From assembly GCA_003427395.1 (NCBI GenBank), contig BFEA01000350.1:1719-50643 (forward strand): DNA of 48,925 bases. Reading direction: 5' to 3'. Position numbers and translations under genes: made by a program. This document shows, piece after piece, positions 31,266-40,849 of the stretch (positions are counted from its first letter, which is position 1; each line of letters starts with the position of its first letter). Source of the stretch: Chara braunii (lineage: Eukaryota > Streptophyta > Charophyceae > Charales > Characeae). The notes beneath the pieces were generated by a model. It had not been told where the DNA came from. It saw only the letters and a program-made list of their open reading frames with translations, and did no database searches.

Positions 31266-31382
31266 AAAATACTCCTTGTGATCATGGTTTACGGCGTGCT
31301 GTAGGTAAGTCTTCTCCCTCTTTCTCCTACACTATGTCACCTGCCTTTCCCCCATCACTCCTGCACTCCTCTTTTTTCTCTA

Positions 31383-31383
31383 C

Positions 31384-31442
<59 letters not shown>
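31383..31442 (+). repeat. (CT)n microsatellite
   Basis: About 30 CT units with one TTT interruption. The SLSLSL and RERERE ORFs on the two strands are artefacts. Confidence 0.95.
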
Positions 31443-31444
<2 letters not shown>

Positions 31445-31553
31445 AATGTGTCAGATGAGAACGAATCTCCCGCTAGAATACGGGAAGATACATTGCCATC
31501 TCCCCCAAACCTTCTCGTTAGTGGCCGCGCAGCTCCTACCACTCATACTGGCC
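31443..31553 (+). repeat. Dispersed direct repeat, first copy
   Basis: CCAAATGTG...GAATCTCCCGCTAGAATACGGGAAGATACAT...CCGCGCAGCTC aligns with 32600-32693 (CCAAATATG...GAATCTTCCGCTAGAACATGGGAAGATACAT...CCGCGCAGCTC). The copies are about 1.16 kb apart in the same orientation. Confidence 0.7.
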
Positions 31554-32599
31554 AATCCGTTGCCCGATCCGAGAATCTGTCGCGGCCATTGATCCGTGAC
31601 GTGTAAAAACCTCCGATTAGCATCCAAGTTTGCCGAAAACGGTCAATAAATGACCGATATTCATCATCTTTCATCCCCCTCTCGTTGCTCCTATCTCTAC
31701 TCTCACCCTTTTTCCCCTCCCGGAACCCAGCTTGTTTGCAAATCAGGCTTCCCAACTGTTGAACCCTGTGTATCTGGCCTTCTATGGGGCCAGATTCACG
31801 CTATTCCTCCCACTTGCACAAACAACCAGGTTGTTGTACAGATCTCTGTGTTTCCACCATGCAAGCATATGAGAAACGACTGCGGCGAGCAGCATGATGG
31901 TCCGCGATACCTGGATTCCAACGATCAGCACCTTGATTCCGATGAGTAAGCCAAGCGTAGCAGAGACATTCAAGAAGCGGCCATCATAACGATAACACCT
32001 CAAATCCTACCACTGCAACTTCTAAGGATAACATTGTTATGGTTATGAAGCGGATGACGATGATCTAGCGCCATGCACAACTAGCCACCGAATCTGCAAA
32101 GTAAGGATTGATCTTGCGCTGGGACATGGGAAGATTTAGACTGTATACAGATTGTCAAAACCACACGGCGCAGCATATGGACACACTAAATCAATACCGC
32201 GGCCATACCCCAGATGGATACAACGTGAGACTATGATAACGGTCACGAGGACGAATACAAAGGCGGACAACTCCCGGATGAGCATGATCATCACGTCTAT
32301 AATGGTAGGGAAAGCACGATGACAACCCCAATGGCTAGATGGGGGTGGCTTTAAGCCTAAGGATGAGTTCCTCGATGACAACGTACATCACGTTCAAAGG
32401 AGAACTAGTCACAACCGACATCCATAATGGCGAAGAGAATCCCGTTATGATTACAGAGCACCCTGACCTCGATTGCGGAACAAGTGGCTGTGATTAACCA
32501 GAGGAAGGTGATCACAAACATGACCAACTAGGTGACCACAATCATCAGCACGAGGAGGAAGATAAGTGACTAGTGTTTACCGACATGACCCCCTTTACT
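31554..32599. other. No supported gene between the repeat copies
   Basis: No recognisable domain, repeat array or strong hairpin. The ORFs at 31650-31949 and 32136-32381 have no repeated or known partner. Confidence 0.5.
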
Positions 32600-32693
32600 C
32601 ACCAAATATGCGAAATAAGAATGAATCTTCCGCTAGAACATGGGAAGATACATCCCATTACTCATCCGCGCAGCTCTGAACCACCTAACTGCC
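32600..32693 (+). repeat. Dispersed direct repeat, second copy
   Basis: Counterpart of 31443-31553, more diverged at its right end. Confidence 0.7.
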
Positions 32694-32769
32694 AAAAAGA
32701 CGCCCCAAACGTCGAATCTGACGATGCCAACGTGCTCGTCATACCCCAAAACCCTGATTTCGACCCTTT

Positions 32770-33090
32770 GCTCGCTCGTTTTCATTGAGAAATGAGCGAG
32801 CTATAGCATTTTCCCACTTCGCTCCTCCTCTCCTTCGATTCTTCCGCGCTTCTCCTTTCTTCTTTATCGCACCATCGCTCACTCAAATCAAGAATCTAGC
32901 AACATTATTTGGTTTGCCCCAGCCTAAGACCTCTAGATACCATCTTTCTCCGCTCATTTTCGTCAAGAAACGAGCGAGGGAAAGATCCTTCACTCTCGCC
33001 ACTTTCACTTTTGAAATTCTTCTTCCTCTTCGTTTTCGATTCTTTTCTTTTTCTCTTTTGTTCTTCTCTCCCTCGTCCTTCTGGCTGTAG
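32770..33090 (+). repeat. Tandem duplication of about 180 bp
   Basis: CGCTCGTTTTCATTGAGAAATGAGCGAG (in two parts: CGCTCGTTTTCATT and GAGAAATGAGCGAG) near 32774 matches CGCTCATTTTCGTCAAGAAACGAGCGAG (CGCTCATTTTCGTC and AAGAAACGAGCGAG) near 32956. Each is followed by CACT...CGC and TCTTC..TTCGATTCTT text. The first copy also forms a CTCGCTC/GAGCGAG foldback. Confidence 0.65.
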
Positions 33091-33426
33091 CACAACAGCA
33101 AGCAGATGGTCCGACCACAGTCTTCCCTTTGGAACTGATAATTCTTTTCTATAGCTGTCGGACTCCCCTTTGGATATCTAAGCCCATTCCTGAAAAGCTG
33201 CCACCATGCTGGTAATAATAAAAATAAATAAAAAACAAAATCAGATCTCGGTGATTCCGAGATGATACGAGACCCATTTCGAAACACACTAACGGTCCAC
33301 TAGCACTAGTACCCTCCCTAAGTGTATCTGACCGCAGTGGCAGCCTCGGTGTGGCCCTATTGGACAGACTGACCTTAGGTAATTCAGAATTTTGGTAGTT
33401 CATTCCTATGGTTCCTACTGAGCTCG

Positions 33427-34115
33427 AACTCTGGTCTGTACTTCAATAGTTCGGGGTGTACCAGCTGAGTGAGCCCCGCGGTGCCAAGGCACAACCTGAG
33501 CAACCTTAGCCCAATGAGACCGACTCGAGCCTGCATTTCGACAGTTCATGGTTGTTCCGAATGAGCTACGCTAGGCAATGTTGGTCCCAATAAACTTCCA
33601 TAGGGGGAAAGGCAAAGCCAAGGGCACCAAGCAGCCCTAGGTAATTCAGAATTGCAGCGTTTTATTCGTTTGCTTTTAGCAAAACTCAAACTCAGGTCTA
33701 TACTTCGACAGTTCGTAGGTGTATCAACGGAGCTTGGCTTAGTGGCTGATCCCACAAGACTGTTTTTCAGCTAGGCTAGGAGTGTAGGTGCTGGTCCCAC
33801 AAGACTGTTTTTCAACAGTCCACGGGTGTACCAACTGAGCTTGCGCGGGTGTTGCTGGTCCCACAGGCCTATTTTTCAGCAGTTCAAGGATGTACCAACT
33901 GCGCTGGGTCGTGGTGCTGGTCCCACAGGCCTATTCTCTCAGCAGTTCGTAAGTGTACCAACTGCATTGGGTCGTGGTGCTGATCCCACATGCCTATTCT
34001 CTCAGCAGTCGTGGGTGTACCAACTGCGCTTGGCCCAGTGACACCTGTCCCACAGGCCCGTTTTCAACAGCCTGCGGCGTACCAACTGAGCTTGGCCTAC
34101 AGGTGCTGGTCCCAG
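33427..34115 (-). repeat. Tandem array of tRNA-like (box A plus anticodon-arm) units
   Basis: On the minus strand the units carry AGCTCAGTTGGTACACC-like D-arm/box A text, then an anticodon-like hairpin (GACTGTT/AACAGTC; variants CTGTCGAAGTATAG). The three left units (near 33480, 33575 and 33755 going left) also show a box-B-like AGTTCGAGCTC, GGCTCGAGTCGG or AGTTTGAGTTT. The right units (33780-34115) lack box B and repeat every 62-64 bp (GTACC at 33828, 33892, 33955, 34017 and 34079). A GAA triplet sits at the anticodon position. These are tRNA-derived repeats, not functional tRNA genes: stems are incomplete and the T-arm is missing in most. Confidence 0.5.
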
Positions 34116-34335
34116 CAACCTACACTGGCCGACACCCTACCTCTATTAAGGAAGGTGTTGACGCAGTTGTTATCTATCCCCGTCTTAGTGGGGATACTCA
34201 ACTCACGTCCGTCCGCTTCTTGCTCAGCAACCTCAAGCACCCTTTAGTTTTCTTTTTGAAGTTTTTTTCGGTACTTCTTCGCTGTCGGTCCCAGAGCCAG
34301 TTTCCGGCCTGGTTAATGGACGGAAAAATGGAGAA

Positions 34336-34425
34336 AAGTAAAAAAATAAAAAAATAAAAATAAATCAACAAAATAAAAATAAAAATAATAGAGTTGGAGA
34401 TAAAAATAAAAATAATAGAGTTGAA
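34336..34425 (+). repeat. A-rich (AAATA)n tract
   Basis: AAATAAAAATAAA-type low-complexity sequence, with a duplicated AAAATAATAGAGTTG phrase. It could be the tail of the tRNA-like unit at 34572-34640 read on the minus strand, which would then end T-rich. Confidence 0.7.
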
Positions 34426-34571
34426 GAGGACGAGGATCTACCGACGCCCTCTTGGTCTTGCTAGTCGAACCCAGGTTTGGGCCCTTCCGGTGAAACCAAA
34501 GGGGATAGTCACTTAAGACCCTTGACCCCTCAGTCTCCACCTGTCGCGCTTCTTTGCTCCATCACCGCTTG

Positions 34572-34640
34572 CTGGCCTCGAACCCCAAACCTGTCGCTCG
34601 AAAGTCCGGTACCGTAACCAATAGGATGAAGCCCACGTCT
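34572..34640 (-). other. tRNA-like sequence (tRNA-Glu-like), degenerate
   Basis: The minus strand reads TTCATCCTATTGGTTACGG, then GGACTTTCGAGC, then GGGGTTCGAGGCC. The D-arm text resembles the CTAGTTGGTTAGGATAC of eukaryotic tRNA-Glu, TTC stands at the anticodon position, and the box B GGTTCGAG is good. Stems are poorly paired, so it is a pseudogene or a SINE head, not a working tRNA. Confidence 0.4.
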
Positions 34641-35314
34641 GAACTAGGTAGGCGCGAACCCGCATATAAATAGTTCGCGGGACCGTGATTGGTCCCACCT
34701 GCATAAACCAGGCCTCCGCCTTGGCCTACTGGCCAACCTTTTGGTCGTCCGAAGACGCCGATACACCACCCGCGCCTAGGATCGTAGCTACCTGGTAGGC
34801 TGGTTGTCGGGCGTTCGACATGTTCTGTCAAGCTTTCGACTTTCCCCCAAACCAGGTTTGCCAACGCCTCGCTCATCCATGCATCGCCAAACACATTCTT
34901 CCTGCGTGTGCTCAAGGCAGGGTCTTCATCTTCTTTATGACATACCCGTGAGAGGCTGAGCCGGCTTGAAGAGTGAAGTTAGTTTTTATAAAATAAAAGA
35001 AAAACATAACCAAATTGAAAACTACAGAAACGTAACCGGGCCCTATGGCTTGACGCCTTCCTCTGGGCTAGTGTCGCCGCTGTCTAGACAACCATCTCAC
35101 AGTGGAACGCAATAATGCGTGTCCCCCACACTCTCTAATTCAATCGTATTTGACTCGGAGACTTGCCAAGAGCGAGATTGCCGAGGTGAGCGTCCTGACG
35201 GGATTGGCCCCATCAGCGCATTACGTTGTTCAAGGATGCACCCAGTGTGACCTTTAAAAAAAAAGACAGCAAATACCCTTGTAAGGGTGTTTGCTACGAC
35301 AGTCCTTCCAGACC
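34641..35314. other. No supported gene
   Basis: The minus-strand ORFs here (34562-34915, 35097-35438) have no recognisable domains. I see nothing else. Confidence 0.5.
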
Positions 35315-35475
35315 CCATTATGCGACGTCTCCGTCGCTTTGGGTAAGGGTTAGAAAGTATAATCGGACTGAGCAGATGGATAACCAAATCCGTATTATGC
35401 GACGTCCCCGTCCCCGGCGAAACCACAATCAAATGCATAGACTGAGCAGATGGATAACCAAATCCGTATAATCGG
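35315..35475 (+). repeat. Direct duplication of about 76 bp
   Basis: ATTATGCGACGTC(T/C)CCGTC occurs at about 35317 and 35393. ACTGAGCAGATGGATAACCA followed by AATCCGTAT occurs at about 35367 and 35442. Confidence 0.75.
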
Positions 35476-35522
35476 AAGGACTCAGCTCGGGGTTTGGTAC
35501 TCTAGTTTTGCGGCATCCCTAT

Positions 35523-35589
35523 GGCGAGCAGGACTCAAACCTGCACCTCCTGTCTGACTCACAGGGATACTTTTGTTATACTACCGCCC
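35523..35589 (-). other. tRNA-like sequence with two perfect arms
   Basis: On the minus strand: GGGCGGTAGTATAACAAAAG (acceptor and D-arm-like), anticodon arm CCTGT-GAGTCAG-ACAGG, variable AGGT, T-arm GCAGG-TTTGAGT-CCTGC, then TCGCCA. Both five-pair arms are perfect. The acceptor pairs only partly (GGCGG with TCGCC), the D-loop GG is replaced by AA, and position 33 is A not T. If the loop is read normally the anticodon is GTC (Asp). It is most likely a diverged tRNA pseudogene or a tRNA-derived repeat. Confidence 0.45.
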
Positions 35590-35764
35590 TAGGTTAGCTT
35601 TAGTGCTCAAATACCAGCCCCTTCCGTTTATCCTAGACGCCTTCCGGTTTTCGTTGGGTGCCGTTTGAATCGGGCTGTCAAGTAACCGTCATCTTCGGGC
35701 GCGGGTTTTTAGGCAAGACAACTGCCCTGAGTGGGACAAACTGCAGCACACAACAAACGCAAGT

Positions 35765-35905
35765 AGCTCACCCCTCTAGAGCAGCTTAAACTAAACCAAA
35801 GTATACCCCTCTGGGTAGCTCATCCTGCAATCGAAATAAGTAGCATACTCCTCTGAGTGGCTTATCATATAAGAGCACACCCCCTTGAGCAACTCAATTT
35901 GTGAC
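35765..35905 (-). repeat. Four degenerate short repeats
   Basis: On the minus strand GATGAGCTACCCAGAGGGGTATAC-like units (AGCT(A/G)C(T/C)C, AGAGGGGT) appear at about 35765, 35802, 35847 and 35876, roughly 30-45 bp apart. Confidence 0.5.
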
Positions 35906-36004
35906 AGACATTGTGCTGCACGTAGCTCACTCCATGCAATTAAATCAAGACTCAACCCAACCCTGCGTCTAGTCATAGGTGGGTTATAATCCTGCCCTCA
36001 GCTC

Positions 36005-36061
36005 ACCATAGTTTGGATGATCGGGCCAAACTATGGTTCATCGTGCCATTAAGCCACGATG
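36005..36061. repeat. Two adjacent perfect hairpins
   Basis: ACCATAGTTTGG/CCAAACTATGGT (36005-36037, 12-bp stem, 9-base loop) is followed at once by CATCGTG/CACGATG (36039-36061, 7-bp stem, 9-base loop). Confidence 0.85.
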
Positions 36062-36177
36062 TTGCCTATATTGCTTGCACAATGCTAAAGCGACTCTCTG
36101 ACTTTTGGGTCTAAGTACCCCCTAGCAGTCGCTCTAGTTAGAGTCTTTGGAGTGATCCGATATTTGGCTTAATTTAG

Positions 36178-36300
36178 CCCTCCCATATGATAATAGTAAT
36201 AATGATAATAGGGATAATAATAAACAATAATAATAATAATAATAGTAAGTAATAAATAATAATAACCATAATAACCCGCTTATATATATTATTTACTATG
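36178..36300 (+). repeat. AT-rich (AATA)n/(ATA)n tract
   Basis: Low-complexity ATAATAGTAATAATGATAAT-type sequence, partly TATATATA near 36284. Confidence 0.85.
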
Positions 36301-36336
36301 GATGATGGTGCGGGTCACTCCTCTGTCTCTAAGTTC

Positions 36337-36431
36337 AGGCTAAGCTAGGGGTCCGTTGTCCTGGTTAGGCGGGACAGCAGCCCACGTTGGGGGTTGCCCC
36401 AACGATGCCGATTTAGCCCCAGCTTAGGCCT
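36337..36431. repeat. Long foldback
   Basis: AGGCTAAGCTAGGGG (36337-36351) pairs with CCCCAGCTTAGGCCT (36417-36431), apart from one offset base on each side. A TTGGGG/CCCCAA hairpin lies within the loop near 36388-36402. Confidence 0.75.
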
Positions 36432-37204
36432 CCCAAAATATTCTTGAGCCAGCTTTCAATGCTTGCAGTCGTTCTGCTTGATCATGGTAGATACGACCGT
36501 CGGCCCTAGAGCCTCACAAACAAGTTTCTTTTTCGAAGAAACCCCTCATTTTATATGAACATCTTTTCTCAAGTTTGGTTACACACTGACAGTTTTCTGC
36601 AAAAATCAAAGCTTTATTCATCTTCACGGAACAAATTATAATCCTAAATTTTTACTTTCATCCCACATACATAAACAGGCGGCTCCTCAAACGGGTCCCC
36701 TTCCCATCCAATATTTAGGCTGCCTTTCCGATTCGGCCTTTTTCCATGCATTTTTTGTCGAACAATTTTTCACCGACTCTCACACACTAATTCATATGCA
36801 ATTAAGATCGGTAACCACTTGTCCAACAATCAAAACAACTTACTCACAACCGGAAAAAAAACGGATACAAACATCTCAGATGCAAGGGAAGTGAGCACAA
36901 GTCCACACTGTGAGAATATTTCACGGCTCCCTGTTTCCACACGAGATTCACATGTCTGAATCAAAACCCAATAAATAGGAAATACTCAAAAACATTGAAA
37001 AATCGCGTACAGTGTCCTGTCCCGTAGGATACATCTGGACAAATACCCTCTGAATCTCAGAATCAATCATGAAGAAGCGAACATCTCAAGTGGATATCAC
37101 TATCCGACAATTGGAGCAGTGCTTCCGAACGGAACAACGTATCTCGTAAGAGACACTCACTAACTCAATGTCCTAACCTAAAATGTCACACTCATATCAA
37201 ATAC
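36432..37204. other. No supported gene
   Basis: AT-rich sequence without repeats or domains. It lies downstream of block C on the minus strand, where a PR/RT would be expected if C were a complete element; none is visible on either strand. Confidence 0.6.
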
Positions 37205-37312
37205 ACACAAATCTCATGCAAAGTTCACACAAACTCACACAAAACTCACACAAAGCTCACACAAAGCTCACACAAAACTCACAGAAAGCTCACACAAAAC
37301 TCACACGAAATA
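37205..37312 (+). repeat. Short tandem repeat (CTCACACAAA(A/G))n
   Basis: About eight to nine 11-12-bp units of CTCACACAAAGCTCACACAA type, with CAGAAAG and CACGAAA variants. Confidence 0.9.
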
Positions 37313-37363
37313 GGGCTCTCATGCCCAGTGCAATCTCTGAAAACCCTACTCAAGTCAGTCTAC

Positions 37364-38057
37364 TCAAACTAGTAGTCTGTCATGTATATACAGTCTACTG
37401 AGGCATGAGTCAAGTCTGGTTACCACTACATACAGTACATGACTCAAACCCTGGACCCTAGAGTCAAAACTCTCAATGTACAAGTCGTGAGGCGTACATG
37501 TCCATGCCTTGAAGTCTTCAAGGTAGAAGATAGTAATATGAAACGTGCCCAACAACCTATCTCCCATGACAATCAACTCATCCTCATCGACCCTCTCTCT
37601 GATCTCATAGTCTGACACCTCATGTATCTCGTGGTCATGTAATATGTCACTCATCCTCCCTCAGCTCCAGGCCTAGCCTGTCATACACAACTTTCCTAGC
37701 ACCATGACGTCTTGTTGGAAGACGAGCGCCACGCATATCCCTGACTATCCCATGTCCATCGAACTGCACGACTCGCCTCCTGAGGTAAACCTGGAAGGCG
37801 GGGCAAACAACTCTATCGTATACTCCTCTATCACACCATGAGCACATATTACTTGTACCGCTGCCCTCTACCTTCGCCTTTTTAGGCTTGGGTAGGATCC
37901 GAGGTTGTGCCCTCTCGAGTTGGATTGTCACATCGTGTATGGCCCTATCCACCGTGTCAGGACTCAACATCCTCGAGGCTCTCTCAATCATCGCCTCCTC
38001 GTCACATCTCCCAGACCCTGAAGAAAGGAGGTGCATTATGTCGTCCATCGGCCCCAA
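37364..38057 (-). pseudogene. Block C: gag-like zinc-knuckle region with lost His
   Basis: ORF 38057-37647 has an acidic/helical head (MIERASRMLSPDTVDRAIHD), a basic patch (PKPKKAKVEG) and CSWCDRGVYDRVVC. The spacing C-x2-C-x4-x-x4-C is that of a retroviral zinc knuckle, but Tyr stands where His is required. The text after it (GIVRDMRGARLP, KVVYDRLG) resembles the region after the knuckles of elements A (RHVYDSSWNKLDPRHPGG) and B (GDVYDMYGKYIDPKIAGG). A second ORF (37654-37364) follows with a 2-codon overlap; it is acidic, then hydrophobic, and unrecognised. No protease or RT follows. Confidence 0.6.
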
Positions 38058-39235
38058 AACTGGAGCTGGTGTAAGCGGCAGAGTCGTCGGCGTATTGTTG
38101 CTGACCCGCTCGTGTCCTCCTGTGGCATGACATCTCGTAGCTCTGAAACTCTCTCTCGCTCGTCATGTCTGCCCCCCAATCCTTGCCATGCATCCCTCTG
38201 AATTGCCAACTCTTAGGGAGGAACCCAGTCCAAACCTCGTGCCTCTGCCTCTCTCCTCCTCTCGATCTCGTCTGGCTCAAGCATGAGCTTGTCGACGACT
38301 GCAGTCTCCTCACATGTTATCCCTATAGTCCCGAGTGGCTCCTCCGTCCATGAGTCTCATGAGAGACGTGTGCCTGTCCGATAGAAGTCTGCTGCCTCTC
38401 AGTCCTCCTCTCGTCGCCTATGACCCTCCTCTACGTCAGTAATCCTCTGCTCGAGTCTCGAGGTAGACTGTCTCGCCTGCTCTGCGTTAGTGACAAGGTT
38501 ATGTACCATGTCTCTCAGTCCCATGTTCTCTTGCTCCAGAACACCTATCCTCCGTACTGCATCATGGAGCATCTCTCCTCGTGCAACCTCGATTTGCGTG
38601 AGTCTCCTGACATGCTCCATCACTCCTGCCAACTTTCGCACTGAGGCTTCAGATAGCAACCTCGCCTGGAGCCCCACCTCTGCCTGCGTACGCTCGCCCT
38701 CGGGCATGGGCTCCTCTCCAGTCCATCTCCTCATCCTAACCTCCTCCTGCCATCCGGCTGTGGCTGCATCCTCATAGAAGAGTATCTGTGTCTGCTCCTC
38801 AGTCTCTCGCCGTAACCTGATAAGGGTCGACATCTGACTCTCCAACTGAGATGATCGCACGGTCTCAAGGACAACCCTACGCTCGAGCCTATCTCTATCT
38901 GTCGCGTCAGCAGCTGGCTCATACTTCCTGAGCACCCTCTGAACCTGAGCTCGCCAATCACTCGCCTCTCTCTCCTGAATCTTGAGGACCGCCTCGGCCT
39001 CCTCTAGAGTCTGGACCTCCTTCCCCTCAACAAATGTACGGAGACCACTCACCACCTCTCTCAGTGCATCGTGCTCCATCTGTCTGTCGCAACTCAACTC
39101 AAAGGATTGGATGACAACTCTCCTCGTGTAATCCCGAACCTGCTCTATCGCCTGTCGAGCTGCTACGAGGCCACTACCAATATAATTCCTCTGCAAGGTT
39201 AAGTCGTCATACAGTACTCTGAGCCCACCAGTGGT
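38058..39235 (-). pseudogene. Block C: coiled-coil linker
   Basis: ORF 39196-38399 (265 codons) is long, charged and helical. Heptad-like stretches include VRRLTQIEVARGEMLHDAVR and RQSTSRLEQRITDVEEGHRR, so a coiled coil is likely, possibly driving oligomerisation. The frame is continuous with the gag-like ORF upstream across TTGGLRVLYDDLTLQ. After TGA at 38399 coding potential continues in shifted frames (EEPLGTIGITCEETAVVD, LEPDEIERRREAEARGLDW), then reaches the zinc-knuckle ORF. This is a long insertion compared with Gag of A and B. Confidence 0.55.
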
Positions 39236-40849
39236 CTAATCAACCGACAAGTGTGGTCTCGCGGCCTGGCCCAGTCGCTCAAAAGCCAGCCATCCTGGAA
39301 AATGTAATGATGGCATCCGTCCCATCTCCTCGGCTAGCCATGCATCCCTCATGACAGGCTCATGATCTATCAGTCCCCGAGACTTCGGCAAGCTCTCCTC
39401 CTCATAAGTCGGAGATGCGTCCTGGGTATGCTCCGCGCCGACCTCAATGTGGCCCCTCATATTGGCCGTAGTCTGATCACCATCTCGTCGTGGAGTATCC
39501 CCAAAGTCTAGTGGTGACGTTTCCACTCTCTGGGTCTGCATGTCCTCGGTGAGACCCTCTTTATCTAGCCCCAAAACCTCGGCCTCAACTCGCTCTGTCT
39601 CCATGTCCATGGGCGAGGGCTGGGATACCTCCTGTCGCATTTGCATCCTAGGAGACTCCATGTCATATAGTTGGGCAGTCAATGAACCCTCAGGCTCAGT
39701 TGGCTGTTCAGCCAATCGACTCTCGCTCAGTAACGGTGATCCGTCCAATGATGAGGATCCCATCGCACCTCTCTCACCATCCTCCACTGTCGGCTCTGAC
39801 CGAGACTGGACCCCTTGCCCATCATACCCTAGCTCATCATGCATCGGCGTCGTCTCTCGCGGCCACTCAGGTTGAGGCTCCTCGTGCGCCTGCATCGGTC
39901 CTATAGTGGCAGACCCTATCATAAGCGGTAGCTCCCTTTGTGGGAGATCTAGTGCCATGGCCCGTGTGTCTCTCCATCGATAAGGCCTCTCCGATGCAGT
40001 ATCGGGAACCACTCCCTCCATGGTATCTATCTCTGTAGGCCGGATCGAAGCAATCGTCAACACAAGCTGCAGGGAAGCCTCCTCCCCATCCTGTATGGGT
40101 GTAGGTGGAGTAGTCCGATCTGTCTCAGGCGCACCACGGTCTCTAATCCCTATCTCAGCTGGACATGTCTCTGTCGCTGACACTGTCCCAATCTCAGGGG
40201 TAGATGAATCGTCATGCCTCCGAGATCCTATCGGTAAGGTCTCCTTCCCCAAATCATTTGTGGGGAGCACCTTCCCAACATCACTAATCAGCACATGATC
40301 CCTCTCCTCCAAATCATCCCCTCGATCCTGACGTCCTCTGCGCCTGCCTGTCCTAGGCCTGCGTGGAATCTCTGGCTGCTCACTCTCTCTCTGTTGTTGT
40401 CGCAATCGCCCCTCATTATCCTCATCCTTCTCTAGCCGCGCTCGCGGGCGTACCCTGAGCACCGGGATGTAATCCCCAACCTCTCTGCGCAGCCTGCGTC
40501 GTCTCTCAGCGGTGAACGCCCCTCTAAGCGTCGCTATAAGCTCCGCCCAAGCCTGCACTGTGTGTGACATGGCACTTACCTCATGTCTAAGATCTGGGAC
40601 AACCCAATGTCGTACCTGCCTAACCCTCTGTGCCTCAGTCCATCTCTGCCCATCCCCAAAAATGACGAAAACCTCAAGGAACTCATCCAGGTTAGCCCCG
40701 TCAAAACTCATGGGCCTACCCTGTCGATCAATGGGCTGAGGCTGCAATCTCAGCATCCGCCTGGCGAACTGCCTCCAATCCAATGACTCTCTCACGATCT
40801 GAGCCACACGCTCCTCATAGCTGCCCGTACCCCAGACCCTCTCAGTCAT
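39236..40849 (-). CDS. Block C: capsid-like Gag N-terminal part, 537 codons
   Basis: ATG at 40849 (MTERVWGTGSYEERV). Residues about 48-120 carry SFDGANLDEFLEVFVIFG, RWTEAQRVRQVRHWV and QAWAELIATLRGAFTAERR. They align with the capsid segment of element A (CFRGSQVNDFLDEYELFG, GWTDKQRFKHLL, TWEEVKERMKKEF). An Arg-rich patch (PRRPRTGRRRGRQDRGD) and a long Pro/Ser/acidic linker follow to a TAG at 39236-39238, after which the same frame continues. The role would be particle assembly. It lies about 430 bp downstream of the element B integrase on the same strand, with no LTR or PBS in between. It is either an extra gag-like gene of element B or the remnant of another element. Confidence 0.65.
   Translation of the reverse strand: MTERVWGTGSYEERVAQIVRESLDWRQFARRMLRLQPQPIDRQGRPMSFDGANLDEFLEVFVIFGDGQRWTEAQRVRQVRHWVVPDLRHEVSAMSHTVQAWAELIATLRGAFTAERRRRLRREVGDYIPVLRVRPRARLEKDEDNEGRLRQQQRESEQPEIPRRPRTGRRRGRQDRGDDLEERDHVLISDVGKVLPTNDLGKETLPIGSRRHDDSSTPEIGTVSATETCPAEIGIRDRGAPETDRTTPPTPIQDGEEASLQLVLTIASIRPTEIDTMEGVVPDTASERPYRWRDTRAMALDLPQRELPLMIGSATIGPMQAHEEPQPEWPRETTPMHDELGYDGQGVQSRSEPTVEDGERGAMGSSSLDGSPLLSESRLAEQPTEPEGSLTAQLYDMESPRMQMRQEVSQPSPMDMETERVEAEVLGLDKEGLTEDMQTQRVETSPLDFGDTPRRDGDQTTANMRGHIEVGAEHTQDASPTYEEESLPKSRGLIDHEPVMRDAWLAEEMGRMPSLHFPGWLAFERLGQAARPHLSVD

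Noticed and set aside
31223-31606. ORFs with SLSLSL or RERERE runs
   Set aside because: Produced by the (CT)n microsatellite.
33427-35589. Functional tRNA genes
   Set aside because: Acceptor or D-arm pairing is poor, invariant GG or T33 positions are lost, and most array units lack a T-arm.
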